Below are positions 45,126 to 53,280 of a stretch of 64,000 bases of DNA, piece by piece. The first letter of the stretch is position 1. Each line of letters starts with the position of its first letter. Both the position numbers and the translations under genes were made by a program. Below the pieces are notes generated by a model. The model was not told the DNA's origin and made no database searches. It saw nothing but the letters and a program-made list of their open reading frames with translations. The stretch comes from Paraburkholderia sp. Tr-20389 (lineage in GTDB: Bacteria; Pseudomonadota; Gammaproteobacteria; Burkholderiales; Burkholderiaceae), in assembly GCF_017104565.1 (NCBI RefSeq), contig NZ_JAAGPD010000007.1, forward strand, positions 186,001-250,000, written 5' to 3'.

Positions 45126-46334
45126 TCAGGTATCGTTCCAGCCACCCGAGTCGTCGTTGCTGCCCATGTCCACGCCGCCGCCGTCGTTCCAGTCGTTGGT
45201 GCCCTGGCCGAAGTCGATCGAGCCCGCGTCGTTGCCGCCGCGTTTGCGCGATTCGTCGTCGACGATCACGTCGCGCTCGACCACGCGATCTCTGCCGGAA
45301 TTGAGCGCTTCGCCCAGCAGCACGCCCGTGAGCAGGCCGCCCATGCCACTGCCGAAGCCGCCGCCTTGCTGCACGATAACGGGCGGCTGCTGTTGCTGCG
45401 GATACGGGTAGGGTGCTTGAGGAGGATAGCCCGGCTGCTGGCTGCGGCCAAACGCCTCGTTCGCTTCACGTGCATATGGCGAGTCGCCCGCCGCCGAGGC
45501 CGCAGGTGCCGCGTTCGGATCGGGCCTGCCTTCGGCGCGGGCCTTGAGGCTCGCGACCTGCCGTTCGAGATCTTCGATCTGATACGGCGGCACCGGGTTC
45601 TTGCTGTTCGACAGCGATTCGACCAGTTGCCGCAACTGCGTTTCCGCGCCTTCGACTTCGCGTTCGAGCGCTTCATGTCCCGGTGCCGTCGACAGCTTCA
45701 CGTCGAGCTTCAGCGAACGCACGTCGTTGAGCAGATCGGTGGCGCGCTTGAGTTGCGCGCGGCGATCGTCGTTGGCGCGCGTGTCGTCCTGCGAGCGCGC
45801 GCGGCGCAGGGTCCAGCGCAGAATCAGTGCGATCGCGGCGATCAGCACGACGATACCGATCCACATGCCCATCGACGGGCCGTGCCGCTGCGGCGCCTGC
45901 TGGATCGCCGACTGCGTGGCAGGCGCGGATTCCTGCTGCGCGAACGGATTGCCGGTGCGATGGGTGACACCACCGCCACCACTGCCGCCGCCGACACGCG
46001 CGGCGTCGGCGCGCAGACGTGCTTCCGTCTGCGCGAAGCGGCCGGGGTCCGTGAAGCGGACTTGCGGGTCGAGCGTCTTTGCCTGTTGAAGCTGTGCGAG
46101 CGCGTCGGCGGGGCGGCCTTCGCGGTCGAGCACCTGCGCGTAAAGATAGTGCGCGCGCGCGCTGTCGGGATGTGCCTTCAGCACTTCGTTCAACTGCGAG
46201 TCGGCCTTCTGCCAGTCGCCCTGTTGAATCGTTGTTTCGATCTGCGTCGCGGTCGGCACCGCGAACGCGGCACCCGATAACAGCATCAGCGAGAGCGTCA
46301 GGGAAACACCGGCTGCTGCGAGAAATTTTTTCAT
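45126..46334 (-). CDS. TPR-containing single-pass membrane protein
   Basis: A 402-residue protein. A Sec signal peptide (cleaved near residue 25, GAAFAVPTA) is followed by TPR-like helices (DWQKADSQLNEVLKAHPDSARAHYLYAQVLDREGRPADALAQLQQA in segments, residues ~40-85). Then come a Gly/Ser linker, a membrane helix near residues 140-165 (MWIGIVVLIAAIALILRW), a cytoplasmic coiled-coil region, a Pro/Tyr/Gln-rich stretch and a Gly/Asp-rich acidic tail (GSIDFGQGTNDWNDGGG). It follows a PspA-family gene on the same strand by 97 bp. I infer a shared role in envelope stress. Confidence 0.8.
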   Translation of the reverse strand: MKKFLAAAGVSLTLSLMLLSGAAFAVPTATQIETTIQQGDWQKADSQLNEVLKAHPDSARAHYLYAQVLDREGRPADALAQLQQAKTLDPQVRFTDPGRFAQTEARLRADAARVGGGSGGGGVTHRTGNPFAQQESAPATQSAIQQAPQRHGPSMGMWIGIVVLIAAIALILRWTLRRARSQDDTRANDDRRAQLKRATDLLNDVRSLKLDVKLSTAPGHEALEREVEGAETQLRQLVESLSNSKNPVPPYQIEDLERQVASLKARAEGRPDPNAAPAASAAGDSPYAREANEAFGRSQQPGYPPQAPYPYPQQQQPPVIVQQGGGFGSGMGGLLTGVLLGEALNSGRDRVVERDVIVDDESRKRGGNDAGSIDFGQGTNDWNDGGGVDMGSNDDSGGWNDT

Positions 46335-46431
46335 GTGCGGGCCGGGCGCATTGACGCCCGTCTCCATACTAACGAGTTGCCGTGCCGCGCGGCCTCGTGT
46401 CGAAACACGCGCGGCACATCGCCTGTTGCGC

Positions 46432-47112
46432 TTACTGCGCAGGCGTGTCCAGCTGCTTCTTCAACGCGGCGAGACGGTCGTCGACGGACGGTCCGCGATT
46501 CAGGTCCGCGAGCTTGTCGTCGAGCGCCTTGCCGCTCTTCGTGTCGGCGGAATTCAGGCGCGCGTCGGAACGTGCATTCGACAGCGCGACCTTGTCCTCC
46601 AGCTTCTGGAAGTCTTCAGCAAGATTCTTGCCGCCGATGCCACCCAGCGCGGTGGCCGCCGTGTCTTTGGCCTGCGCGATCTGCTGCTTGGCCTGCAGGA
46701 TGTTCGAGCGCGCGTTGAGGTCGTTGCGGCGCTGACGCATGTCGTCGATCTGCGTCTTCAACTGCTCGACGGAAGGTTCGAGCGTGGTGAGTTCCTTCGC
46801 GAGTGCATCGCGCTCGGCTTCCGCCGTCGCCTGTGCGCCGAGCGCCTCGCGTGCGAGCGCTTCGTCGCCGGCTTGCAGCGCGCGCTTCGCGCCGTCTTCG
46901 TACTTCTTTGCCTTGTCGGCTGCCACGTCGCGCTTGCTTTGCTGCGTCGCGACCTGCGCCTGGATCTCGATCAGCGAGTTCTCCGCTTTCGCGATGCTGT
47001 CGTCGAGTTCGCGCACGATCTGGCGCGCATCACGCGACGGGTCCTGCACGGAATCGGCTGCGTCGTTCAAGAGACCTTTGACTGTCCGCGTGATGCTGTC
47101 AAAAAGCGACAT
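46432..47112 (-). CDS. PspA/IM30 family protein
   Basis: A 226-residue, almost wholly alpha-helical coiled-coil protein of the PspA/Vipp1 family. The N-terminus MSLFDSITRTVKGLLNDAADSVQDPSRDARQIVRELDDSI matches the lipid-binding amphipathic helix and first hairpin. It resembles the YjfJ-like PspA paralogues more than the sigma-54-controlled PspA, and no pspF or pspBC is present nearby. It probably stabilises the inner membrane. The start at 47112 follows GGAGG; the ATG four codons earlier is less likely. Confidence 0.85.
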   Translation of the reverse strand: MSLFDSITRTVKGLLNDAADSVQDPSRDARQIVRELDDSIAKAENSLIEIQAQVATQQSKRDVAADKAKKYEDGAKRALQAGDEALAREALGAQATAEAERDALAKELTTLEPSVEQLKTQIDDMRQRRNDLNARSNILQAKQQIAQAKDTAATALGGIGGKNLAEDFQKLEDKVALSNARSDARLNSADTKSGKALDDKLADLNRGPSVDDRLAALKKQLDTPAQ

Positions 47113-47631
47113 GAAACCCTCCATTGATTGAAATCGACGCTGAATACCCGGCGCGTGGAACAGGGTGCGTGACGACGTCGACTACACGTAGTTTACGCCG
47201 CCGTGCACGACGCTGCGGGTCTGCTGCATGTCATCCGCTATGCGTCCGTTCACGCAGGTTCCAGGATGACCATGCAGCCGGTCCTGACATCGGGGCGCAC
47301 AGGCGGATTGCAATAGCGGCATGCAAATTTAACCTGCCGCCGCAACGTCGCACTTCGCACCCGTTGACGCATCGTCTGCACCTTGCAGGCGATAAGTGAG
47401 CGGGTATTCAACAGCTCGCGGATATTACACCACGGGCACACTTAAACCCGACTTAAAGTGCGATTTCCTGCGTGTTTTAGCGGCTCTCTTTGCAATCTTT
47501 TGCAGCGTCGAAGAGTGCGCGCAACGACATGAACGAATCAGCGCGCGCGTTTGTCAAAGCGTGTCGAAACGCGCGGACACGCATGGCCGGATTCTTTCGG
47601 ATAGCCGACGATACGACGCGCCGCTGGGCGT
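47113..47631. other. Intergenic region between the PspA-type gene and the RHH gene
   Basis: No credible gene in 519 bases. It must hold the promoter of the PspA-TPR unit. ACTAC-AC-GTAGT (47180-47191) is a small palindrome in the right place. A GCGTGTC/GACACGC hairpin (47559-47582) lies just past the RHH stop and may terminate that gene. Confidence 0.35.
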
Positions 47632-48297
47632 TCACGCGAAGCGGCCGCTGCCTTTGGCGGGATCGATGCCCGATTCGTCGTCGTCCTGCTCCTGGTGACG
47701 CTTGCCAGTTGCGTTACGTTTCGATGTGAGCAGTGTGGGGGTTCTGGATGGCGTGCGCATGTCGGCGCCTGCTTGAGGCGAGTCCGCTGCGTCGGCGGAC
47801 GCGAGGGCGGCGGCTTTTGCGGCCGCGACACGCGCGGCTGCTTCGGCGGCGGCCTGGGTTGCAGCCTGCCCGGCGGCATCTTCGTCCATGCTGTCGAGCG
47901 CAGAAAGAGCGGCAACGGACGACGGGCGCGCGAGATCGATAGGGGCGAGCGCTTCTTGCGATGTGTCGGAGGCGGGGAAGCCGGTATCGTTTTCAGACGG
48001 CGCGGGCGCGTCGCGCAGCGCAGGCGTCTTGAACGCAGCCGGCGCAGCCTGCCGCAGATGCTTGCTGGACCGCGCGACACGCTGCAGCGCTTCGTTCAGC
48101 GCATCGGGTTCGCGCGGCGCGCGCAGCCGGTCGACGATGCTCGCCGCCTTGACCTGTTCGCTGGTCGCGCCGAAGCTCAGCACCGCACGGCGCATCAGTT
48201 CGCTGACGCTGATGCCGAGGTTTTCGGCCGTCGAGGAGATGGCGCGTTTCTGGGCGGGTGTCACGAAGACGACGATGCGTTCGCTGGGCTTGTTCAT
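47632..48297 (-). CDS. Ribbon-helix-helix domain protein with an Ala-rich tail
   Basis: A 221-residue protein from the ATG at 48297. The first ~45 residues (SERIVVFVTPAQKRAISSTAENLGISVSELMRRAVLSFGA in segments) are a ribbon-helix-helix DNA-binding domain like those of MobC-type and antitoxin-like proteins. The remainder is low complexity: an Ala-rich helix (AATQAAAEAAARVAAAKAAA) and a charged C-terminus (HQEQDDDESGIDP). No toxin gene or relaxase lies beside it. It may be a DNA-binding or nucleoid-associated factor; function unknown. Confidence 0.65.
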   Translation of the reverse strand: MNKPSERIVVFVTPAQKRAISSTAENLGISVSELMRRAVLSFGATSEQVKAASIVDRLRAPREPDALNEALQRVARSSKHLRQAAPAAFKTPALRDAPAPSENDTGFPASDTSQEALAPIDLARPSSVAALSALDSMDEDAAGQAATQAAAEAAARVAAAKAAALASADAADSPQAGADMRTPSRTPTLLTSKRNATGKRHQEQDDDESGIDPAKGSGRFA

Positions 48298-48913
48298 AGA
48301 TCGGCTCGCGTTCTTTGTTGGTGTCGAACTGCGGTGGAATCCGGGCAGGCGGCGAATCCTGCTTGTCGCGCGTCGAACCATCATAAGACGAAAACGCGGC
48401 GCGCGGTTACACGCGGGTGCAAATCGGGCGTGGGCGTAAAATGGCTGTCACATCAATGGGTTGGCGTGCTTCCGGGCGGATTGTCCACAGGCCTCTCCAC
48501 ATTTTCTGTTGATAACCGCATGCGCGGCGCACAAGCCGGTCTGAGCGGTGCAACGCGGTGTATTTACGTACTTCGGGGCGCAATCATGAGGGAATTCTTA
48601 CAAAAAAATCACGATCGGCGCCGCTTGATTTCTTTAAAATGCGCTGTTACGTTGCGCCAGACACTGCCCGGGCGCGCCGTGCGACCGGCTGGGACGGGGT
48701 AAAACAGCCGGTGCTGCGCGGAGGCAATCGCCGGGTATGAAGCGTCGCGCCACGCGGCATACGACTGCGCCGTTGAACGGACTGGCGCGAAGGCGCCGAT
48801 CTGGCGCACAACGGTGCCGCGGCTGCGCTTAACCTGCGGACGGCGCCACGATCACGATTCAAGCGCACCAAGCGTGCATACCGGGCGTGCAGGACGCGCC
48901 CATCATTCCAGTC
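48298..48913. other. Long region upstream of the PBP1A gene with DnaA-box-like motifs
   Basis: No credible gene in 616 bases. TTGTCCACA (48481-48489) and TGTTGATAA (48507-48515, reverse of TTATCAACA) each differ from the DnaA box TTATCCACA by one base. A -10-like TAAAAT lies at 48635-48640, which would give PBP1A a leader of more than 250 bases. Confidence 0.4.
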
Positions 48914-51457
48914 ATGCCAATTATCAAACGACCGAGTTCTTCCAGTTCCTCCGGGCATCCGGGCCGCGAGCCATCTTTCGGCAGCAACGACAACCCGAGC
49001 CGCGATTACCGCTACGCGCAGCGCGAAGAAGACGCCGGCGATGAGCGCGGCCGTGGAGGGCGCTCCGGGGGACGCTCGATAGGCGGCACGATCGCGATGT
49101 GGTTCGCCGGGCTGTTCGCGACGCTTGCCGTGGTCGGCGCGCTGATCATCGGGTACGCGCTCGTGGTGATGGGTCCGCAGCTGCCGTCGCTCGACGCGCT
49201 GACCGACTATCGTCCGAAGGTGCCGCTGCGCATCTACACGGCGGACCATGTGCTGATCGGCGAGTTCGGCGAAGAGCGCCGCAGCCTCGTGCGCTTCCAG
49301 GACATCCCCGACGTGCAGAAGAAGGCGGTGCTCGCGATCGAGGACTACCGCTTCTACGAGCACGGCGGCGTCGATTTCATCGGCATTCTGCGCGCGGGTT
49401 TCGCGGACATCATGCACGGCGGTTCGTCGCAGGGCGCGAGCACGATCACGATGCAGGTGGCGCGCAACTTCTTCCTGTCGAGCGAAAAGACGTACACGCG
49501 CAAGGTCTATGAAATGCTGCTCGCGTACAAGATCGAGCGCGCGCTCACCAAAGACCAGATTCTCGAGCTGTACATGAACCAGATCTATCTGGGCGAGCGC
49601 GCTTACGGCTTCGCGGCTGCGGCGCGCGTGTACTTCGGCAAGGATCTGAAAGACATCACGCTCGCGGAAGCGGCGATGCTCGCGGGCCTGCCGAAGGCGC
49701 CGTCCGCGTACAACCCGGTTGTCAATCCGAAGCGCGCGAAGATCCGTCAGGAATACATCCTGAAGCGGATGCTCGACCTGAACTACATCACGCAGGACCA
49801 GTACAACCAGGCTGTGAAGGAAGAGATTCGCACGAAGACGGCGGGCAACGAGTACAGCGTGCATGCCGAGTACATCGCGGAAATGGTGCGCCAGATGATG
49901 TACGCGCAGTACAAGGACGAAACGTACACGCGCGGTCTCAACGTGACGACGACGATCGACTCCGCCGATCAGGAAGCCGCCTATCGCGCGGTGCGCAAGG
50001 GCGTGATGGACTACGAGCGCCGCCACGGCTATCGCGGGCCGGAAGGCTTCGTCGAATTGCCGGCTGCGGGCGACGAGCGCGACGAGGCGATCGAAGACGC
50101 GCTGAACGATCACCCTGACAACGGCGAGATCGTCGCCGCCGTCGTGACGTCGGCGACGGCGAAGGAAGTGAAGGCACAACTGCTCGACGGCACGCAGGCG
50201 AGCGTGACGGGCGACGGCCTGCGCTTCGCCGCGGGTTCGCTGTCGGCGCGTGCGGCGCAGGCGCAGAAGATCCGGCCAGGCTCGATCGTGCGACTGGTGG
50301 CCGATGCGAACGGCAAATGGCAGATCACGCAGTTGCCGCAAGTGGAGGGCGCGCTGGTGTCGATGACGCCGCAGGACGGCGCGATCCGCTCGCTCGTCGG
50401 CGGCTTCGACTTCAACAAGAACAAGTTCAATCACGTGACGCAGGCATGGCGTCAGCCGGGGTCGAGCTTCAAGCCGTTCATCTATTCGGCTGCGCTCGAC
50501 AAGGGCCTCGGACCGGCGACGATCATCAACGACGCGCCGCTGTACTTCCCGCCGAGCGCGCCGGGCGGCGACGCATGGGAGCCGAAGGACGACGACCAGC
50601 CCGACGGTCCGATGCCGATGCGTCTCGCGCTGCAGAAGTCGAAGAACCTGGTGTCGATTCGCATCCTGTCGTATATCGGCACGAAGTACGCGCAGGACTT
50701 CGTCACGCAGCGCTTCGGTTTCGACGCCGACAAGACGCCGCCGTACTTGCCGATGGCGCTCGGCGCGGGTCTGGTCACGCCGCTGCAATCGGCGGGCGCG
50801 TATAGCGTGTTCGCGAACGGCGGCTACCGGATCAATCCGTATCTGATCGCCGAAGTCGACGATGCGCACGGCCAGCCGCTGTCGCGCGCCCAGCCGTTGA
50901 CGGCGGGTCGCGATGCGCCGCGCACGCTCGAGCCGCGCAACGCGTACATCATGAACAGCCTGCTGCATTCGGTGGCGACGGCGGGCACGGGCGCGGGCAC
51001 CAACGTGCTGCATCGAAGCGACCTGCAAGGCAAGACGGGTACGACGAACGACGCGAAGGACGGCTGGTTCGCCGGCTATCAGCAATCGCTGGTGGCCGTC
51101 GCGTGGATGGGTTACGACCAGCCGAAGTCGCTCGGCAGCCGCGAATTCGGCGCGCAGCTGGCGCTGCCGATCTGGGTCGAGTACATGCAGCGCGCACTGC
51201 GCGGCGTGCCGCAAGCCGAGCCGGAAGTGCCGCCGGGCGTGACGACCGTCGATGGCGAACTGTTCTATGCGGACATGACGCCGGGCGCAGGCTTTGTCGC
51301 GAGCATCGGCATGGATTCGGCGAATCCGCTGGCGAGCGGCGGCGATGCCGTCGGTGCGGTGGGACCTGCGGGGATGACGCCGCCCGCGCCGCCGCCGAAC
51401 GTCACGTCGACGGAGAAGAAGCAGATCATGGATTTGTTCGAGTCGAACAAGCCTTGA
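48914..51457 (+). CDS. mrcA: Penicillin-binding protein 1A (bifunctional peptidoglycan synthase)
   Basis: A class A PBP of 847 residues that polymerises and cross-links peptidoglycan. A short cytoplasmic Ser/Arg-rich N-terminus precedes one membrane helix (MWFAGLFATLAVVGALIIGYALVV). The glycosyltransferase domain has its catalytic motif EDYRFYEHGGVD near residue 142 and GGSSQGASTITMQ after it. The transpeptidase motifs are SFKP (about 517), SKN (about 578) and KTGTT (about 706). I prefer the ATG at 48914 over the GTG at 48887. The neighbours are unrelated. A terminator follows. Confidence 0.92.
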   Translation: MPIIKRPSSSSSSGHPGREPSFGSNDNPSRDYRYAQREEDAGDERGRGGRSGGRSIGGTIAMWFAGLFATLAVVGALIIGYALVVMGPQLPSLDALTDYRPKVPLRIYTADHVLIGEFGEERRSLVRFQDIPDVQKKAVLAIEDYRFYEHGGVDFIGILRAGFADIMHGGSSQGASTITMQVARNFFLSSEKTYTRKVYEMLLAYKIERALTKDQILELYMNQIYLGERAYGFAAAARVYFGKDLKDITLAEAAMLAGLPKAPSAYNPVVNPKRAKIRQEYILKRMLDLNYITQDQYNQAVKEEIRTKTAGNEYSVHAEYIAEMVRQMMYAQYKDETYTRGLNVTTTIDSADQEAAYRAVRKGVMDYERRHGYRGPEGFVELPAAGDERDEAIEDALNDHPDNGEIVAAVVTSATAKEVKAQLLDGTQASVTGDGLRFAAGSLSARAAQAQKIRPGSIVRLVADANGKWQITQLPQVEGALVSMTPQDGAIRSLVGGFDFNKNKFNHVTQAWRQPGSSFKPFIYSAALDKGLGPATIINDAPLYFPPSAPGGDAWEPKDDDQPDGPMPMRLALQKSKNLVSIRILSYIGTKYAQDFVTQRFGFDADKTPPYLPMALGAGLVTPLQSAGAYSVFANGGYRINPYLIAEVDDAHGQPLSRAQPLTAGRDAPRTLEPRNAYIMNSLLHSVATAGTGAGTNVLHRSDLQGKTGTTNDAKDGWFAGYQQSLVAVAWMGYDQPKSLGSREFGAQLALPIWVEYMQRALRGVPQAEPEVPPGVTTVDGELFYADMTPGAGFVASIGMDSANPLASGGDAVGAVGPAGMTPPAPPPNVTSTEKKQIMDLFESNKP

Positions 51458-51484
51458 TGGTTTGAGGTTTCGATGTAGTGAAAG

Positions 51485-51522
51485 ACGCGCCCGTGGTGTA
51501 CATCACGGGCGCGTTTTCTTTT
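51485..51522 (+). terminator. Rho-independent terminator after PBP1A
   Basis: ACGCGCCCGTG pairs with CACGGGCGCGT (arms 51485-51495 and 51504-51514) around an 8-base loop, followed by TTTCTTTT. Confidence 0.9.
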
Positions 51523-51594
51523 GCGCTAGTGGCGGCGTGCGCGCCACTCGGTGATTTCGTTGTGCGCTCAGCGGGTTAGCGAAGATGTCCAGGT

Positions 51595-51631
51595 GTTATC
51601 AACAACCCTGCCAACAGAATCTGTTGATAAC
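51595..51631. repeat. Inverted repeat GTTATCAACA ... TGTTGATAAC
   Basis: Two perfect 10-bp arms (51595-51604 and 51622-51631) are separated by 17 bases. Each contains TTATCAACA, one base from the DnaA box. The same 10-mer occurs upstream of the PBP1A gene at 48507-48516. Confidence 0.6.
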
Positions 51632-51748
51632 CTCGCTGAACGCGCATCGTCCGTTTTTCAGGCACCCGCAGCGCAATCTGCATCGCGGGAAAAATCCGTC
51701 GCTGGCTCAATGACTTATCCCGCTTGTCCCGGCGATCTCAACAAGATC

Positions 51749-51767
51749 ATCCCCAGAAACTGGGGAT
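51749..51767. repeat. Short palindrome ATCCCCAG-AAA-CTGGGGAT
   Basis: A perfect 8-bp inverted repeat with a 3-base centre lies 18 bases beyond the stop of the outer-membrane efflux gene. It may act as a weak terminator, but no T-run follows. Its right arm leads into GGGGATAAC, and a TTATCCC lies at 51715-51721. Confidence 0.45.
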
Positions 51768-51784
51768 AACTCGATGCACGTCGC

Positions 51785-53278
51785 TCACTGCGCAGCGGAT
51801 CCCGCACCCGTCGAGACCGACGCAGCGTGCGCCACATCCGCGGGCGGATTCCCCATCGCCTGAAACAACGCGGCCGTGTCGTTCAGACGCGCGCCCGTAT
51901 AACGGATCTCGTCGAGCCGCGCGTTCTGATACTGCTGCTCGCTGGCTCGTGACGACGTCACGGGCACGGCGCCCAGCCGATACCGTGCTGACGTTTCGTC
52001 GAACGCGTGCTGCGCCGCGCGCGCGGCAACATTCGCGGCATCGAGCGATTGCGCGTCATGTTCCAGCGCTGCCAGCGTATCGGCGACATTCTGAAACGCG
52101 GCCAACACCGTCTGCTTGTATTGCGACGTTGCGGCTTCATACGAAGCCACCGCTGCGCGCCGCTGCGCGAACAACGCGCCGCCGTGAAAGATCGGCTGCG
52201 TGATCGATGCGCCGATGCTCCAGATCGCGCCCGCGCCCGAGAGCGCGACGGGCCAGCTGAAGCCGCCCTGGCCCATCGATGCGCTCAACGTGATGCTTGG
52301 ATACATCTGCGCCGTCGCGACGCCGACATCGGCGGCGGCTGCCTTCAGCGTCGCGTCGGCTGCCTCGATGTCCGGGCGCGCTTTCAGCAGATCGGACGGC
52401 ACCGACACGGGCACCTGTTCGGGCACATGCAGCGACGCGAGATCGAGAGGCGGCGGCGCGGCGTCCGGCGTACGGCCGAGCAGCACGGCGAGCGCATGGC
52501 GCGTCGTCAGCAGTTGCTGGCGCGCGGCGGGCAGACTCGCGGCAAGCGACGCCGCACTTTGCTGCGCATTGAGCAGATCGCTATGCGATAGCGCGCCGAG
52601 ATCGTAGCGGCGTTGCGTGTCGCGCGTTTGCTCGTTGGCGAGCGTGACGAGGCGTTCCGTGGTCTTCACCTGCGCATCGAGCATCGCCGCGGATACCGAC
52701 GCCGTCACGATGTTCGCGGCGAGCGCGCGCCGCGCCGCATCGAACTGGAACGCCTGCACGTTCACGCGCGAGGCCAGCGCCGCGTTCGCGAGCCGCGCCG
52801 CGCCGAAGATGTCGAAGGTGTACTGCGCCTGCAACTGCCCGACGAAGGTGTTGTACAGAAACGTGTTTGGCCCGGCCTCGGGAATGCCGAGCGCGCGCTG
52901 GCGCGCGGCCTGGCCGCCGCCGTCGATGGTCGGCAGCATGTTGCTGCCGATCTGCGCACGCAACTGCTCGCGGGCCGCCGTCAGACTCTTGTCGGCGGCG
53001 GCGAGCGTCGGACTGTTGCGCAAGCCTTCGTCGACGAGCGCGTTCAGATCATCCGATTGAAACGTGCGCCACCATTCCGGCACCGCCTTGGCACCGATGA
53101 CGAACTGCTGCGTGACGCCTTGCGCGGGCACCGTCTGCGCCGGTTGCTCAGCGGCGCCGTAATGCGCGGGTTCGGGCATTGCGGGTGGGTTGCCGTTTGG
53201 TCCGAACGAGCAGGCCGCCGCGAACACGGAAGCCACGGCCACTGCGCAAGACCTGCGGGTCATCGAAAAGAGGCTCAT
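51785..53278 (-). CDS. RND efflux outer-membrane factor (NodT/OprM-type lipoprotein)
   Basis: A 497-residue outer-membrane channel of tripartite efflux pumps. The lipoprotein signal ends at AAAC near residue 23. Two OEP repeats are visible: PEWWRTFQSDDLNALVDEGLRNSPTLAAADKSL in segments near residue 65, and RPDIEAADATLKAAAADVGVATAQMYPSITLSAS in segments near residue 300. Start ATG 53278 lies just beyond the stop of the RND gene (53281). It is the last gene of the adaptor-pump-channel operon. Confidence 0.9.
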   Translation of the reverse strand: MSLFSMTRRSCAVAVASVFAAACSFGPNGNPPAMPEPAHYGAAEQPAQTVPAQGVTQQFVIGAKAVPEWWRTFQSDDLNALVDEGLRNSPTLAAADKSLTAAREQLRAQIGSNMLPTIDGGGQAARQRALGIPEAGPNTFLYNTFVGQLQAQYTFDIFGAARLANAALASRVNVQAFQFDAARRALAANIVTASVSAAMLDAQVKTTERLVTLANEQTRDTQRRYDLGALSHSDLLNAQQSAASLAASLPAARQQLLTTRHALAVLLGRTPDAAPPPLDLASLHVPEQVPVSVPSDLLKARPDIEAADATLKAAAADVGVATAQMYPSITLSASMGQGGFSWPVALSGAGAIWSIGASITQPIFHGGALFAQRRAAVASYEAATSQYKQTVLAAFQNVADTLAALEHDAQSLDAANVAARAAQHAFDETSARYRLGAVPVTSSRASEQQYQNARLDEIRYTGARLNDTAALFQAMGNPPADVAHAASVSTGAGSAAQ

Positions 53279-53280
53279 GA

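Larger units (their letters stand above)
51458..51784. other. Intergenic region between PBP1A and the efflux operon
   Basis: No gene in 327 bases. It holds the PBP1A terminator and two strong inverted repeats with DnaA-box-like halves, which are listed separately. Confidence 0.5.

Noticed and set aside
47695-48702. 335-residue plus-strand frame opposite the ribbon-helix-helix gene
   Set aside because: Arg/Gly/Cys-rich with no recognisable domain; the opposite frame has a clear RHH domain and a sensible start.
48647-51214. 855-residue minus-strand open frame opposite PBP1A
   Set aside because: Antisense artefact: Arg/His/Val-rich with no motif. The plus-strand protein has all catalytic motifs of a class A PBP.
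51595-51767. Replication origin
   Set aside because: DnaA-like motifs are present, but there is no AT-rich unwinding region and no dnaA, repA or parAB nearby.
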